A stretch of 64,000 bases of DNA from the NCBI RefSeq assembly GCF_002741105.1, contig NZ_NIQU01000001.1, positions 1 through 64,000 on the forward strand, given 5' to 3'. Below are positions 8,768-17,106 of this stretch, piece by piece. The notes under the pieces were generated by a model. The model was not told the DNA's origin. It saw only the letters and a program-made list of their open reading frames with translations, and did no database searches. Source of the DNA: Pseudomonas sediminis (lineage in GTDB: Bacteria > Pseudomonadota > Gammaproteobacteria > Pseudomonadales > Pseudomonadaceae). The translations under genes and the position numbers were made by a program. Positions within the stretch are counted from its first letter, which is position 1. Each line of letters starts with the position of its first letter.

Positions 8768-9123
8768 GGAAGCCCACTCCTAAGCAACAGCTGATCTTCA
8801 CCGCGCGAAGGCGGTTGTTTGTTGTGTGTATAGCTCGCTTTTCCGCTGGCCCCAGGGCCCGGAAGCGCGCCGAGAGTAGCAGCTTTGCCAGAGGCCGACC
8901 AGCACCAACCATGGCCAGCAGAGTCGTTAAAGTGACCAAAAAAGACTGCAAAGTCACAAACAATCTTTATCTTCGCAAACCCGCAAAAAGCCTCTAGCTC
9001 GCATATTGCAGCGCATAGAGCCTAGCTCGTCTCTGTCACCGATGCAGCACTGGGTTGTATGAAACACGCGAAGGTAGTTACCAAATCACAACAATTGGAC
9101 TGCCCGATGGCAGCTGAGGCGGG
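8768..9123. other. Intergenic region between the fadD genes
   Basis: About 390 bp without a credible gene. It must hold the fadD1 promoter. I looked for a PsrA-type site (GAAAC-N4-GTTTC) and did not find a convincing one. AT-rich stretches around 8935-8985 are the best place for a promoter, but no -35/-10 pair is clear. Confidence 0.4.
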
Positions 9124-9153
9124 AAGCCCCTCCCCTGAGCTGGGGAGGGGCTT
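9124..9153 (-). terminator. Hairpin at the end of fadD2
   Basis: A perfect 12-bp stem (AAGCCCCTCCCC / GGGGAGGGGCTT) with a 6-nt loop sits 4 bp after the fadD2 stop. No T tract follows on the minus strand, so it may stabilise the 3' end rather than terminate. Its arm resembles, but is not the same as, the REP sequences listed elsewhere. Confidence 0.6.
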
Positions 9154-9157
9154 TGGA

Positions 9158-10846
9158 TCAAGCGATGTCGCGCAGCTCGCGACGCAGGATCTTGCCAACC
9201 GGGGTCATCGGCAGCGAGTCCTTGAACACGATGTGCTTGGGCACCTTGTAGCCGGTGAAGTTTTCCTTGCAGTAGGCCTTGAGTTCTTCCGCGGTGACAC
9301 CGCCGTCACGCGGCACCACGAACAGCTTGACCACCTCCCCCGACTTCTCGTCCGGCACACCGATAGCGGCGCAGCTGGCGACTTTCGGGTGGGCCATGAC
9401 CACGTCCTCGATTTCGTTGGGGTACACGTTGAAGCCCGAGACGATGATCATGTCCTTCTTGCGATCAACGATACGCACGAAACCGTCGGCATCGATCACG
9501 GCAATGTCGCCGGTCTTGAACCAGCCTTCTGCATCGAGCACTTCGGCGGTGGCTTCTTCACGCTGCCAGTAGCCCTTCATTACTTGCGGCCCCTTGATGC
9601 ACAGCTCGCCGCGCTCGCCCGTCGGCAGTTCGTTGCCGTCGTCGTCGATGACCTTGAACGCCGTGCCCGGCACCGGAATGCCGACGGTACCCAGACGCGC
9701 CTTGTCACCGTAGGGGTTGGTACTGGCCACCGGCGAGGTTTCGGTCAGGCCATAGCCTTCGACCACGGTGCAGCCGGTCATCTGCTGCCAGCGCTCGGCG
9801 GTGGCTTTGACCAGCGCGGTACCACCGGAGTTGGTGACCTTGAGGTTGGAGAAGTCGAGGCTCTTAAACTCGGGGTTATCCATCAGCGCGACAAACAGGG
9901 TGTTCAGGCCCAGCAGCGCGGAGAACTTCCACTTGCCCAACTCCTTGACGAAGCCGGGGATGTCGCGCGGGTTGGTGATCAGTACGTTGTGGTTGCCATT
10001 GACCATCATGCACATGCAGTTCGCGGTGAATGCATAGATGTGGTACAGCGGCAGCGGCGCGATCATGATCTCCTGGCCCTGCTTCATCAGCGGCGTGCCG
10101 TCCGGGCCGAGCTGCGACAGGCAGGCATCGACCTGCAGCATGTTGGCCACCAGATTGCCGTGAGTGAGCATCGCGCCCTTGGCTACGCCGGTGGTGCCGC
10201 CGGTGTACTGCAGCACGGCGATGTCGTCGTGGCTGGCCTTGACCGGCGCCAGCGCCTGGCCATGGCCCTGCTTGAGCACCTGCTTGAAGGCAATGGCCTG
10301 GGGCAGATGGTAGTCCGGCACCATCTTCTTGACCTTTTTCACCACGGTGTTGACCAGCCAACCCTTGAGACTCGGCAGCAGGTCGCCCATCTTGGCTTCG
10401 ATCAGGTAGTCGATCTCGGTATCCGGCAACACTTCCTGCACCAGCTTGCCGAACATGTTCAGGTACACCAGCGCACGCACACCGGCGTCCTTGAACTGGT
10501 GGCGCATCTCACGCGCGGTGTACAGCGGGTTGGTGTTGACCACGATCAGCCCGGCGCGCATGGCGCCGAACACGGCAATTGGATATTGCAGCACGTTGGG
10601 CATCTGCACCGCGATACGATCGCCCGGCTTGAGGTCGGTGTGCTTTTGCAGGTAGGCGGCGAAGGTCGCGGAGAGACGATCTAGCTCAGCATAGGTCAGC
10701 GTAACGCCGAGATTGCTGAAGGCCGGACGGTCGGCAAAGCGCTTGCACGAGCGTTCGAATACTTCGATCACCGACTTGTAGCTGGACAGGTCGATATCGT
10801 TGGGCACGCCAGGGGCGCGTTTGTCGTTCCAGAAATCAGGCTGCAT
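9158..10846 (-). CDS. fadD2: Long-chain fatty acid--CoA ligase FadD2
   Basis: A 562-residue acyl-CoA synthetase paralogous to the gene at 7079-8767, with the same AMP-binding motif (YTGGTTGVAKGAMLTHGN) and C-terminal GWFKTGDIAVIDADGFVRIVDRKKD. It begins MQPDFWNDKR, as FadD2 proteins of pseudomonads do. In P. aeruginosa the two enzymes differ in chain-length preference; the sequence here does not tell which. A CA-rich AAGAACAA motif overlaps the start codon, suggesting Crc/Hfq translational control. The divergent hydrolase gene starts 217 bp away. Confidence 0.95.
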   Translation of the reverse strand: MQPDFWNDKRAPGVPNDIDLSSYKSVIEVFERSCKRFADRPAFSNLGVTLTYAELDRLSATFAAYLQKHTDLKPGDRIAVQMPNVLQYPIAVFGAMRAGLIVVNTNPLYTAREMRHQFKDAGVRALVYLNMFGKLVQEVLPDTEIDYLIEAKMGDLLPSLKGWLVNTVVKKVKKMVPDYHLPQAIAFKQVLKQGHGQALAPVKASHDDIAVLQYTGGTTGVAKGAMLTHGNLVANMLQVDACLSQLGPDGTPLMKQGQEIMIAPLPLYHIYAFTANCMCMMVNGNHNVLITNPRDIPGFVKELGKWKFSALLGLNTLFVALMDNPEFKSLDFSNLKVTNSGGTALVKATAERWQQMTGCTVVEGYGLTETSPVASTNPYGDKARLGTVGIPVPGTAFKVIDDDGNELPTGERGELCIKGPQVMKGYWQREEATAEVLDAEGWFKTGDIAVIDADGFVRIVDRKKDMIIVSGFNVYPNEIEDVVMAHPKVASCAAIGVPDEKSGEVVKLFVVPRDGGVTAEELKAYCKENFTGYKVPKHIVFKDSLPMTPVGKILRRELRDIA

Positions 10847-10853
10847 TGTTCTT
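10846..10853 (-). promoter_or_regulatory. Crc/Hfq-type CA motif at the fadD2 start
   Basis: On the minus strand AAGAACAA matches the AAnAAnAA motif recognised by Hfq with Crc. It lies between the GAGGA ribosome site and ATG, sharing the A of the start codon. Fatty acids are typically non-preferred substrates in pseudomonads, which fits catabolite repression. Confidence 0.55.
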
Positions 10854-11063
10854 GTCCTCTTCCCCTGAAGTGATCTGACTGCCCGGAAAGTAGCAGCTTA
10901 GGGCCGAGCCGCAAATAGCTCGAAGGCGTCATTGATGGGCTGAATTTCGCAATAAATGTAGTGATTCGTAACCGATCTTTACCGCTTCGAAGAAAACCGG
11001 GGAGCTATGCCTGTTGATGACCAAGGTGCACAATGCCGCCAACTTCCGGCACAAGGATTCGCC

Positions 11064-12014
11064 ATGCGCCACAACGCCTTTCCCCTTGCCACCCATGACG
11101 GCCTGCACCTGCACGTCAACCACTGGCACGGTGATCAACCACCACGCGCGGTGGTCATGCTGTCCCACGGCATGGCCGAACACGGTCTGCGCTATGCACG
11201 CCTGGCCGAGAGCCTGGTGGCCGCCGGCTTCGACCTCTATGCGCTGGACCAGCGCGGCCACGGCCAGAGTGCCGCTCAGGGCACGCTCGGCCACTACGCC
11301 GACGAAGGCGGCTGGGACAAGGTGGTCGGCGACCTGGCCTCGCTCAATCACCATATCCGTCAGCGCTACCCGACGGCACCGATCTTCCTGTTCGGCCACA
11401 GCATGGGCAGCTACATCGGCATGGCCTACCTGCTGGGGCACAGTTGCAGCTTGCAGGGTGCTGTGCTGTCTGGCTCCAACTACCAGCCGACGGTGCTGTA
11501 CAAGGCAGCCCGACTGATCGCTGGCTTCGAGCGCTGGCGTCTGGGCCCCAAGGGCCGCAGCAAAGTCATCGATTTCCTCTCCTTCGGCTCGTTCAACAAG
11601 GCCTTCAAGCCCAACCGCACGGCCTTCGACTGGCTCAGCCGCGACCCGGCGGAAGTGGACAAATACGTGACCGATCCGCTGTGCGGTTTCGTCTGCACCA
11701 CGCAGTTGTGGTGCGACCTGCTCGATGGCCTGCAATACATCACCCCGACGGCCAACCTGGCGCAGATTGATGCCGACCTGCCGCTGCTGGTGATCGGCGG
11801 CTCGCGCGACCCGGTCAGCGACGGCAAGCGTCTGGGTGATCTGGCGGGCGCCCTGCGTGAGGCCGGCGTGCGCGACGTGCAACTGAAGATTTATCCCGAG
11901 GCCCGTCATGAGCTGCTCAACGAGAGCAATCGCGACGAGGTCACCGCCCACCTGATCGATTGGCTGCAGCAGGCGCTGAGCCATGGTCGAAGCCCAATCA
12001 AGGAGTGTCCATGA
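11064..12014 (+). CDS. Alpha/beta hydrolase, monoacylglycerol lipase-like
   Basis: A 316-residue serine hydrolase. The nucleophile elbow GHSMGS lies near residues 112-117; HGMAEHGLRY near residue 36 is the oxyanion region of the monoacylglycerol lipase / lysophospholipase group. The catalytic Asp and His are probably in GSRDPVSDG and EARHELLNE. I chose ATG at 11064 (MRHNAF) because AAGGA precedes it. It overlaps the MaoC gene by 4 nt. With the neighbouring fadD genes it probably supplies and processes acyl chains; PA3301 is the positional equivalent. Confidence 0.88.
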   Translation: MRHNAFPLATHDGLHLHVNHWHGDQPPRAVVMLSHGMAEHGLRYARLAESLVAAGFDLYALDQRGHGQSAAQGTLGHYADEGGWDKVVGDLASLNHHIRQRYPTAPIFLFGHSMGSYIGMAYLLGHSCSLQGAVLSGSNYQPTVLYKAARLIAGFERWRLGPKGRSKVIDFLSFGSFNKAFKPNRTAFDWLSRDPAEVDKYVTDPLCGFVCTTQLWCDLLDGLQYITPTANLAQIDADLPLLVIGGSRDPVSDGKRLGDLAGALREAGVRDVQLKIYPEARHELLNESNRDEVTAHLIDWLQQALSHGRSPIKECP

Positions 12015-12484
12015 CCCAGGTAACCAATATCCCCTACGAGGCCCTCGAAGTCGGCCAGCAGGCGAGCTTCGAGAAACAGGTCGAAGAGCGCGACGTGCAA
12101 CTGTTCGCTGCGGTATCCGGCGACAACAACCCGGTGCACCTGGACGCCGCCTTCGCCGCCGAGACCATGTTCAAGGAGCGTATTGCCCACGGCATGTTCA
12201 CCGGCGCGCTGATCAGCGCCGCCATCGCCTGCAACCTGCCCGGCCCGGGCACCATCTACCTCGGCCAGCAGCTCAAGTTCACCCGCCCGGTAAAACTCGG
12301 CGACACCCTGACCGTGAAGCTGGAAGTGCTGGAAAAACTGCCGAAGAACCGCGTGCGCATCGCCACCCGCGTGTTCAACCAGGACGGCAAGCAAGTGGTC
12401 GACGGCGAAGCCGAAGTGCTCGCCCCCAGCGCTGAGCAGACCGTGACCATGCCGCCGATGCCGCAGGTGACTGTCGGTGCATAG
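12011..12484 (+). CDS. MaoC-family (R)-specific enoyl-CoA hydratase
   Basis: A 157-residue single hotdog-fold MaoC-like dehydratase. The catalytic signature is visible as SGDNNPVHLDAAFAAET...IAHGMF near residues 36-60, with D and H of the hydratase-2 motif. Such enzymes hydrate trans-2-enoyl-CoA to (R)-3-hydroxyacyl-CoA, linking beta-oxidation to other uses such as PhaJ-type supply of polyhydroxyalkanoate precursors. Start at 12011 has AAGGAG and an ATGA overlap with the hydrolase, so the two are coupled. PhaJ-like function is possible, not shown. Confidence 0.88.
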   Translation: MTQVTNIPYEALEVGQQASFEKQVEERDVQLFAAVSGDNNPVHLDAAFAAETMFKERIAHGMFTGALISAAIACNLPGPGTIYLGQQLKFTRPVKLGDTLTVKLEVLEKLPKNRVRIATRVFNQDGKQVVDGEAEVLAPSAEQTVTMPPMPQVTVGA

Positions 12485-12802
12485 TGTTTAAACGCTGAAC
12501 TACCGGGTATCCCTTGGGCAATCGCATGACTGGCTTAGGATCGGTTTAAGGGCTGTCTGCATCTGAAGAGAGGCCGGTTGACGAGCTCCTGCACAATCGC
12601 ATCCGTACGCCAGCCAATTGCATTGGTAGGTAGGACGTATTCATGGCCGGGAAGTGAAGCCTGGCTTCTGCGCATGCGGCGAGGCAGTTAAATCCTCCAG
12701 CCCCTCTTCTACCCTTCACTTAGCACGGGCAATCAGTTATAAGTTTTTCCCATGAAACTGCGTGAACTATAGTTTTCTCGCGCTTCCTATAGGAAATTTG
12801 CC
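12485..12802. other. Intergenic region upstream of the Fic gene
   Basis: 318 bp with no gene that I can support. The last 60 bp are AT-rich and include the short palindrome ACTATAGT, the likely promoter area of the Fic gene. The more AT-rich, less codon-biased character begins here and continues through the Fic gene. Confidence 0.4.
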
Positions 12803-14335
12803 ATGCGGCAACCCATTGAGCGAGCCGGATACAGCTGGCTGATCAACGCCCTCGATCTTCGCTGCATGTCGCTTGATCATGAGTGTGTCATAGGCTCGCG
12901 CCCAGCGCTCTCTCAGTCCGCCGGCGGCGTGAAAGTAGAGGTCTTCGCCAAGGGGTACGCCAGAGAGCATCGCCCCATCGACCAGATGCTGTTTGCGCTC
13001 TCGTACGAAGGGGTGAATCTGGGTGTCCTGGAGCGCGCATTCCAGATTCCCGCTGTCCGGGATGACCTGGCTGCTGCAATCGCTGAGAAGCCAGCCAGCG
13101 GCTATCTGCGTCGGCTCTGGTATATCTGCGAGAACATTGCAGGCCACCAGTTGCCTCTACCTGACGCAGCCCAGAACATTCCCTATGAGCACCTGCTCCC
13201 ACCGGATAAATATTTCACCGGCCCAGAGGAGATGTCGCGCAGACATCGCGTGCGGATGAACCTCCTGGGAACGCCTCAGCTTTCAGCGCTGATTACCCAC
13301 CAGGGCTGGACAGACGACAGTTTGTTGAATGCGCAAATAGTCGAGCGCATGCATGACCAGATGGTTGATTTCTCGGTCACCGAAATTGCCAGAGCGGCGC
13401 AGTACCTACTGACGACCGAGACTCGTAGCTCATACGAGATCGAGCACGAGCGGCCTGCTCCCGATCGAATCTTGCGATTTGTGAGAGTGCTGGAACAAGC
13501 GGGGCAACGCCCGCTGGATGAGGAGTTTCTGTTCGACATCCACCGGATAGCCCTCGGTACCGGGCGACCCGATCCGTCCATTGGTGCATACAGGCACCTG
13601 CAGAATTGGCTCGGCCGTGGGGATCTGATCCATCTGATCCCGCCGGCGCCGGAAACAGTGCCTGAGATGATGGAAGAATGGTTCGTCATGCGTGAACGCG
13701 TCATGCGCAGTGATGCTCCAGCGCTAGTGAAGCTAAACGCGATCGCGCACAGCTTTATCTACATCCATCCTTTCATGGATGGAAACGGCAGGTTGTCCCG
13801 CTTCATCATGCAGGACATTCTGGCCAACGAAGGTCTCAAGCTGCAGGGCATCATCCTGCCTATCTCCGCCGGCCTTCTGGTCAACCTGGACAGCTACATC
13901 GGTACGCTCGACGCATTGTCACGGCGGTTACTTAGCGCCACGCAGTACCACCGGAGGGACTTGACCAGCGACCCTGAACTGGATGGGGCGCATACCCATC
14001 TGTTCGCCCACCTGGACTTCACTAACCTGCAGGGCGAGATTAATAAAAGTGCTGCACGAGTCCTGGATGGACTCATGCGTGATGAGGTCAACCATCTGGT
14101 CCGCCGCGATAGATTCAAAGAGCAAATGAATCGCGAGCTGGATCTGTCGAATCGGGATCTTGAGCTGCTTATTGCGGTGATTTACGAGAACAGCGGGCGT
14201 GTCTCCAAGCGTAAACGGACGAGCTTATTCCAGCACCTGACGGATGAGGATATTGCGCTAGCAGAGAGCATCTATGCCGATCTGCATACGCCGGAAGAAC
14301 CAGAGCCTGAGATGACTCCGGACTCTGCGCAGTAG
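12803..14335 (+). CDS. Fic-domain protein (probable AMP transferase)
   Basis: A 510-residue protein. The Fic core motif HPFMDGNGRLSR is intact at residues 322-333 (catalytic His322, phosphate-binding Asp326, Asn328, Arg330 and Arg333), so AMP transfer from ATP to a target hydroxyl is expected. About 110 residues upstream, S210-Y-E-I-E214 fits the start of the inhibitory (S/T)xxxE(G/N) helix, but residue 215 is His, so autoinhibition may be altered. The C-terminal ~130 residues look helical, perhaps a winged-helix region (RVSKRKRTSLFQHLTDEDI). No antitoxin gene is adjacent. Ribosome site AGGAAA precedes ATG. Target unknown; codon use suggests acquired DNA. Confidence 0.88.
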   Translation: MRQPIERAGYSWLINALDLRCMSLDHECVIGSRPALSQSAGGVKVEVFAKGYAREHRPIDQMLFALSYEGVNLGVLERAFQIPAVRDDLAAAIAEKPASGYLRRLWYICENIAGHQLPLPDAAQNIPYEHLLPPDKYFTGPEEMSRRHRVRMNLLGTPQLSALITHQGWTDDSLLNAQIVERMHDQMVDFSVTEIARAAQYLLTTETRSSYEIEHERPAPDRILRFVRVLEQAGQRPLDEEFLFDIHRIALGTGRPDPSIGAYRHLQNWLGRGDLIHLIPPAPETVPEMMEEWFVMRERVMRSDAPALVKLNAIAHSFIYIHPFMDGNGRLSRFIMQDILANEGLKLQGIILPISAGLLVNLDSYIGTLDALSRRLLSATQYHRRDLTSDPELDGAHTHLFAHLDFTNLQGEINKSAARVLDGLMRDEVNHLVRRDRFKEQMNRELDLSNRDLELLIAVIYENSGRVSKRKRTSLFQHLTDEDIALAESIYADLHTPEEPEPEMTPDSAQ

Positions 14336-14407
14336 TTTTGCACTTTAGACAAACAAGGGGCGCACGCTGAGCCAACGCCTGCAGCCGACAAAAATCCGCT
14401 GCAAGCT

Positions 14408-14433
14408 GGTGCGCGACCGCAGCGTCGCGCACC
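14408..14433 (+). terminator. Hairpin after the Fic gene
   Basis: The stem GGTGCGCGAC / GTCGCGCACC is a perfect 10 bp with a 6-nt loop, followed by ACTTTTG. It lies 72 bp after the Fic stop and is the likely transcript end separating it from codB. Confidence 0.5.
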
Positions 14434-14490
14434 ACTTTTGTTCTACACTCACAAACCTTGAGCGACCTGGCGCCGCATAAGTGCGTTTCG

Positions 14491-14507
14491 TTGTGCATTT
14501 CGCACAA
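14491..14507. promoter_or_regulatory. Inverted repeat upstream of codB
   Basis: TTGTGC-ATTTC-GCACAA is a perfect 6+6 inverted repeat. The left side also forms a near direct repeat with GTGCGTTTCG just before it. It lies 44 bp upstream of the -24/-12 promoter, a sensible place for an activator such as NtrC or the PucR-type regulator of this operon. It does not match the textbook NtrC site closely. Confidence 0.5.
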
Positions 14508-14550
14508 AATTCTTTGATCACCTCGCCAAGCAGCGTGCTGCGCTGATTTC

Positions 14551-14566
14551 TGGCACGTCCCCTGCT
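14551..14566 (+). promoter_or_regulatory. Sigma-54 (-24/-12) promoter of the cod operon
   Basis: TGGCACGTCCCCTGCT has GG and GC with exactly ten bases between them and matches TGGCACG-N4-TTGCW at all but one position. It ends 37 bp before the codB ATG. RpoN control fits use of cytosine as a nitrogen source. Confidence 0.7.
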
Positions 14567-14603
14567 ATCGCCAAGGCTTCACACCCTTACCGGAGCCAGG
14601 TCC

Positions 14604-15875
14604 ATGAGCAACGCCACCCCCGATAGCGATTACCCTCTGAGCGAGGTGCCCAACGGCGCACGCAAAGGGCTGTTCTCCACCGCCATCCTGTTGTTCGGTT
14701 TCACCTTCTTCACCGCCACCATGTTCGCCGGCGGCAAGATCGGCATGGCCTTCGACTTCACCACCCTGCTCTGGGCTGCAGTGATCGGTAACCTGCTGCT
14801 CGGTCTTTATGCCGCCGTGCTGGGTCTGATCGCCTGCCGCAGCGGGCTGAACTCGGTGCTGATGGGCCGTTTCTGCTTCGGTGAGGTGGGCAGCAAGCTG
14901 TCCGACATGCTGCTCGGTTTTACCCAGATAGGCTGGTACGCCTGGGGTACGGCGACCATCGCCATCGTTCTGGTGAAGATCCTTGGCCTGCCCGAAAGCC
15001 TGACCATTCCGTTGATGGTGCTGTTCGGCTTCGGTTTCTGCCTCACCGCCTTCGTCGGCTATAAGGGTCTGGATCTGCTCTCACGCGTCGCCGTGCCGGC
15101 CATGCTGGTGCTGCTGGTGGCTTCGCTGTGGATCGCCACCCGTGATATCGGCGGCCTGGCCGGACTGCTGGCAGTGGAACCGTCCGAGAGCATGAGTCTG
15201 AGCGTGGCCATCACCCTGGTGTTCGGCACCTTCGTCAGCGGCGCCACCCAGGCCACCAACTGGACGCGTTTCGCCAAGAGCGGCCGCGTCGCGGTGCTGG
15301 CCAGCCTGTTCGGCTTCTTCATCGGCAATGGCCTGATGATCATCGCCGGTGCCTATGGCGCCATCGTCTATCAGCAACCGGACGTGGTCGAAGTGCTGGT
15401 GCTGCAGGGCCTGTCCATGGCTGCCGTGATCATGCTGTTCCTCAACCTGTGGACCACTCAGGACAACACCATCTACAACTTCGCCGCCGCCGGCTGCAAC
15501 CTGCTGCGCACCGGCAAGCGCAAGACCGTGACCCTGGCCGGCGCGGCCATCGGCACGCTGCTGGCCATCGGCGGCATGTACGAGATGCTGATTCCCTTCC
15601 TGATCCTGCTCGGTTCGGTCATCCCGCCGATTGGTGGCGTGATCATGGCCGACTTCTTCTATGGCCACCGCGCGCGCTATCCGAAACTGGCCGATGTACG
15701 CCTGCCAGCGTTCAACTGGGTCGGCCTGGGCGCCTACCTGATCGGTGCGCTGAGCGCCTACTTCTCGCCCTGGGTCGCACCGCTGGTAGGCATCGCCGTG
15801 GCTGCCCTGGCCTATGTCGTGCTGTTCGAACTGAATAAAGCTCTGGCCGGCCGTCAGCAGGTCGCCGGTGCATGA
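14604..15875 (+). CDS. codB: Cytosine permease CodB
   Basis: A 423-residue inner-membrane transporter of the nucleobase:cation symporter-1 family, with about 12 hydrophobic helices. The N-terminal segment YPLSEVPNGARKGLFSTAILLFGFT is close to that of known CodB proteins. It imports cytosine for the deaminase encoded two genes on. ATG at 14604 follows a moderate ribosome site (CCGGAGCCAGG). Its stop overlaps the start of the PucR-type regulator by 4 nt (ATGA). Confidence 0.93.
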   Translation: MSNATPDSDYPLSEVPNGARKGLFSTAILLFGFTFFTATMFAGGKIGMAFDFTTLLWAAVIGNLLLGLYAAVLGLIACRSGLNSVLMGRFCFGEVGSKLSDMLLGFTQIGWYAWGTATIAIVLVKILGLPESLTIPLMVLFGFGFCLTAFVGYKGLDLLSRVAVPAMLVLLVASLWIATRDIGGLAGLLAVEPSESMSLSVAITLVFGTFVSGATQATNWTRFAKSGRVAVLASLFGFFIGNGLMIIAGAYGAIVYQQPDVVEVLVLQGLSMAAVIMLFLNLWTTQDNTIYNFAAAGCNLLRTGKRKTVTLAGAAIGTLLAIGGMYEMLIPFLILLGSVIPPIGGVIMADFFYGHRARYPKLADVRLPAFNWVGLGAYLIGALSAYFSPWVAPLVGIAVAALAYVVLFELNKALAGRQQVAGA

Positions 15876-17095
15876 GTCTGACCGTCGCTGACGTACTCGC
15901 CCTGCCCGACCTGGCCAGCATGCAGCTGCGTGCCGGCCAGGCCGGGCGCGAGAATGCCGTGCGCTGGCCCTACGTGGCCGAAAACGAAGGCATCGCCGAT
16001 TGGGTGATGGGTGGCGAGCTGATCTTCGTCACCGGCATCAACCACCCGCGCGACGAAGCCAACCTGCTGCGCCTGGTGCGCGAGGGCCATGAGCGCGTGG
16101 TCGCCGGCATGGTCATCCTCACCGGCGCCGAGTTCATCCAGACCATCCCGCCCAGCGTCATCGCCGAGGCCGAGCGCCTGAACCTGCCACTGATCGAGCA
16201 GCCCTACGCGCTGAAGATGGTGGTGGTCACCCAGGCCATCGGCACCGCACTGGTTCACGCGCAGCAGCTTGGCCGCTCGCGCCAGCACGTGCTGGAGCAG
16301 GTGCTCGACGGTGACTACCAGTCACTCGACGTGCTGCTGCAACGCGGCGACAGCCTCGGCCTGGCATTACACGTACCGCGTCAGGTAGCGCTGCTGCGCC
16401 TCGATGGCAGCGAGCAACTGTTCGGTGACCTGCCGGACGAAGACGCCGAACGTCAGCTACAGACTCGCCAACAACTGCTGCAACGGCGCCTGGAGCAGAG
16501 CCTCGGCGAACTCGGTGACGCGCTGCCGCTGGTCAGCCAGGGCCGCCACTGGATCGCCCTGCTGCCTTGCCCCGATGCCCACGCCGAAGCGCGCAACCGC
16601 CAGGCCATGACCGCTCTACTCGACGAACTGCGTCCACAGCTCGGCCCGCTACGGCTGTTCCTCGGTCTGGGCAGCGCCGGCTGCGAGGCGCCACGTTTCG
16701 CCCAGGGCCTGGGTGAAGCACGCCAAGCCCTGGCCGTGGCGCAGCGTTTTCCCGAGCGCCTGGGCCTGTGCAGTTTCAATGAGCTGGGCGTGCTGGAACT
16801 GCTCGGCGCGATCCGCGACCGCAGCCTGCTCGACCGCTTCGTCGAGCGCGTGGTCGGCCCGCTGATCGGCGACGACTCGCGTCACCAGCCGGTGCTGATG
16901 CCGACGCTGGAAGCCTGGTTCCAGGAAAACGGTAACCTGGCCCTGGCCGCGCAACGCCTGAACGTTCACCGCAATACCCTGAGCTACCGTCTACAGCGCA
17001 TCGAAGCGCTGACCGGCTGCTCGTTCGAAGACCCGCACGACCGCTTGAACATCAGCGTCGCGCTGTTGATCCGGCGCCTGTCGTCGCCTGCCTGA
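15872..17095 (+). CDS. PucR-family transcriptional regulator
   Basis: A 407-residue regulator. Residues 1-130 form the PucR N-terminal domain ([21 protein letters not shown], a purine-catabolism-type sensor). The middle is a CdaR GGDEF-like region, and the C-terminal 60 residues are an HTH_30 domain ([27 protein letters not shown]). Being wedged between codB and codA with an ATGA overlap, it almost certainly controls this operon, sensing a pyrimidine or purine signal. Whether it activates or represses cannot be read from sequence. Confidence 0.9.
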   Translation: MSLTVADVLALPDLASMQLRAGQAGRENAVRWPYVAENEGIADWVMGGELIFVTGINHPRDEANLLRLVREGHERVVAGMVILTGAEFIQTIPPSVIAEAERLNLPLIEQPYALKMVVVTQAIGTALVHAQQLGRSRQHVLEQVLDGDYQSLDVLLQRGDSLGLALHVPRQVALLRLDGSEQLFGDLPDEDAERQLQTRQQLLQRRLEQSLGELGDALPLVSQGRHWIALLPCPDAHAEARNRQAMTALLDELRPQLGPLRLFLGLGSAGCEAPRFAQGLGEARQALAVAQRFPERLGLCSFNELGVLELLGAIRDRSLLDRFVERVVGPLIGDDSRHQPVLMPTLEAWFQENGNLALAAQRLNVHRNTLSYRLQRIEALTGCSFEDPHDRLNISVALLIRRLSSPA

Positions 17096-17106
17096 GAGGA
17101 ACTTCC

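Noticed and set aside
8768..9123. A PsrA binding site upstream of fadD1
   Set aside because: I looked for GAAAC-N4-GTTTC-like sites and found only partial half-sites.
9059..10684. A 541-codon open frame opposite fadD2, and a similar one (7214-8794) opposite fadD1
   Set aside because: Both are antisense shadows that resemble each other only because the fadD genes are paralogues; neither has family motifs or ribosome sites.
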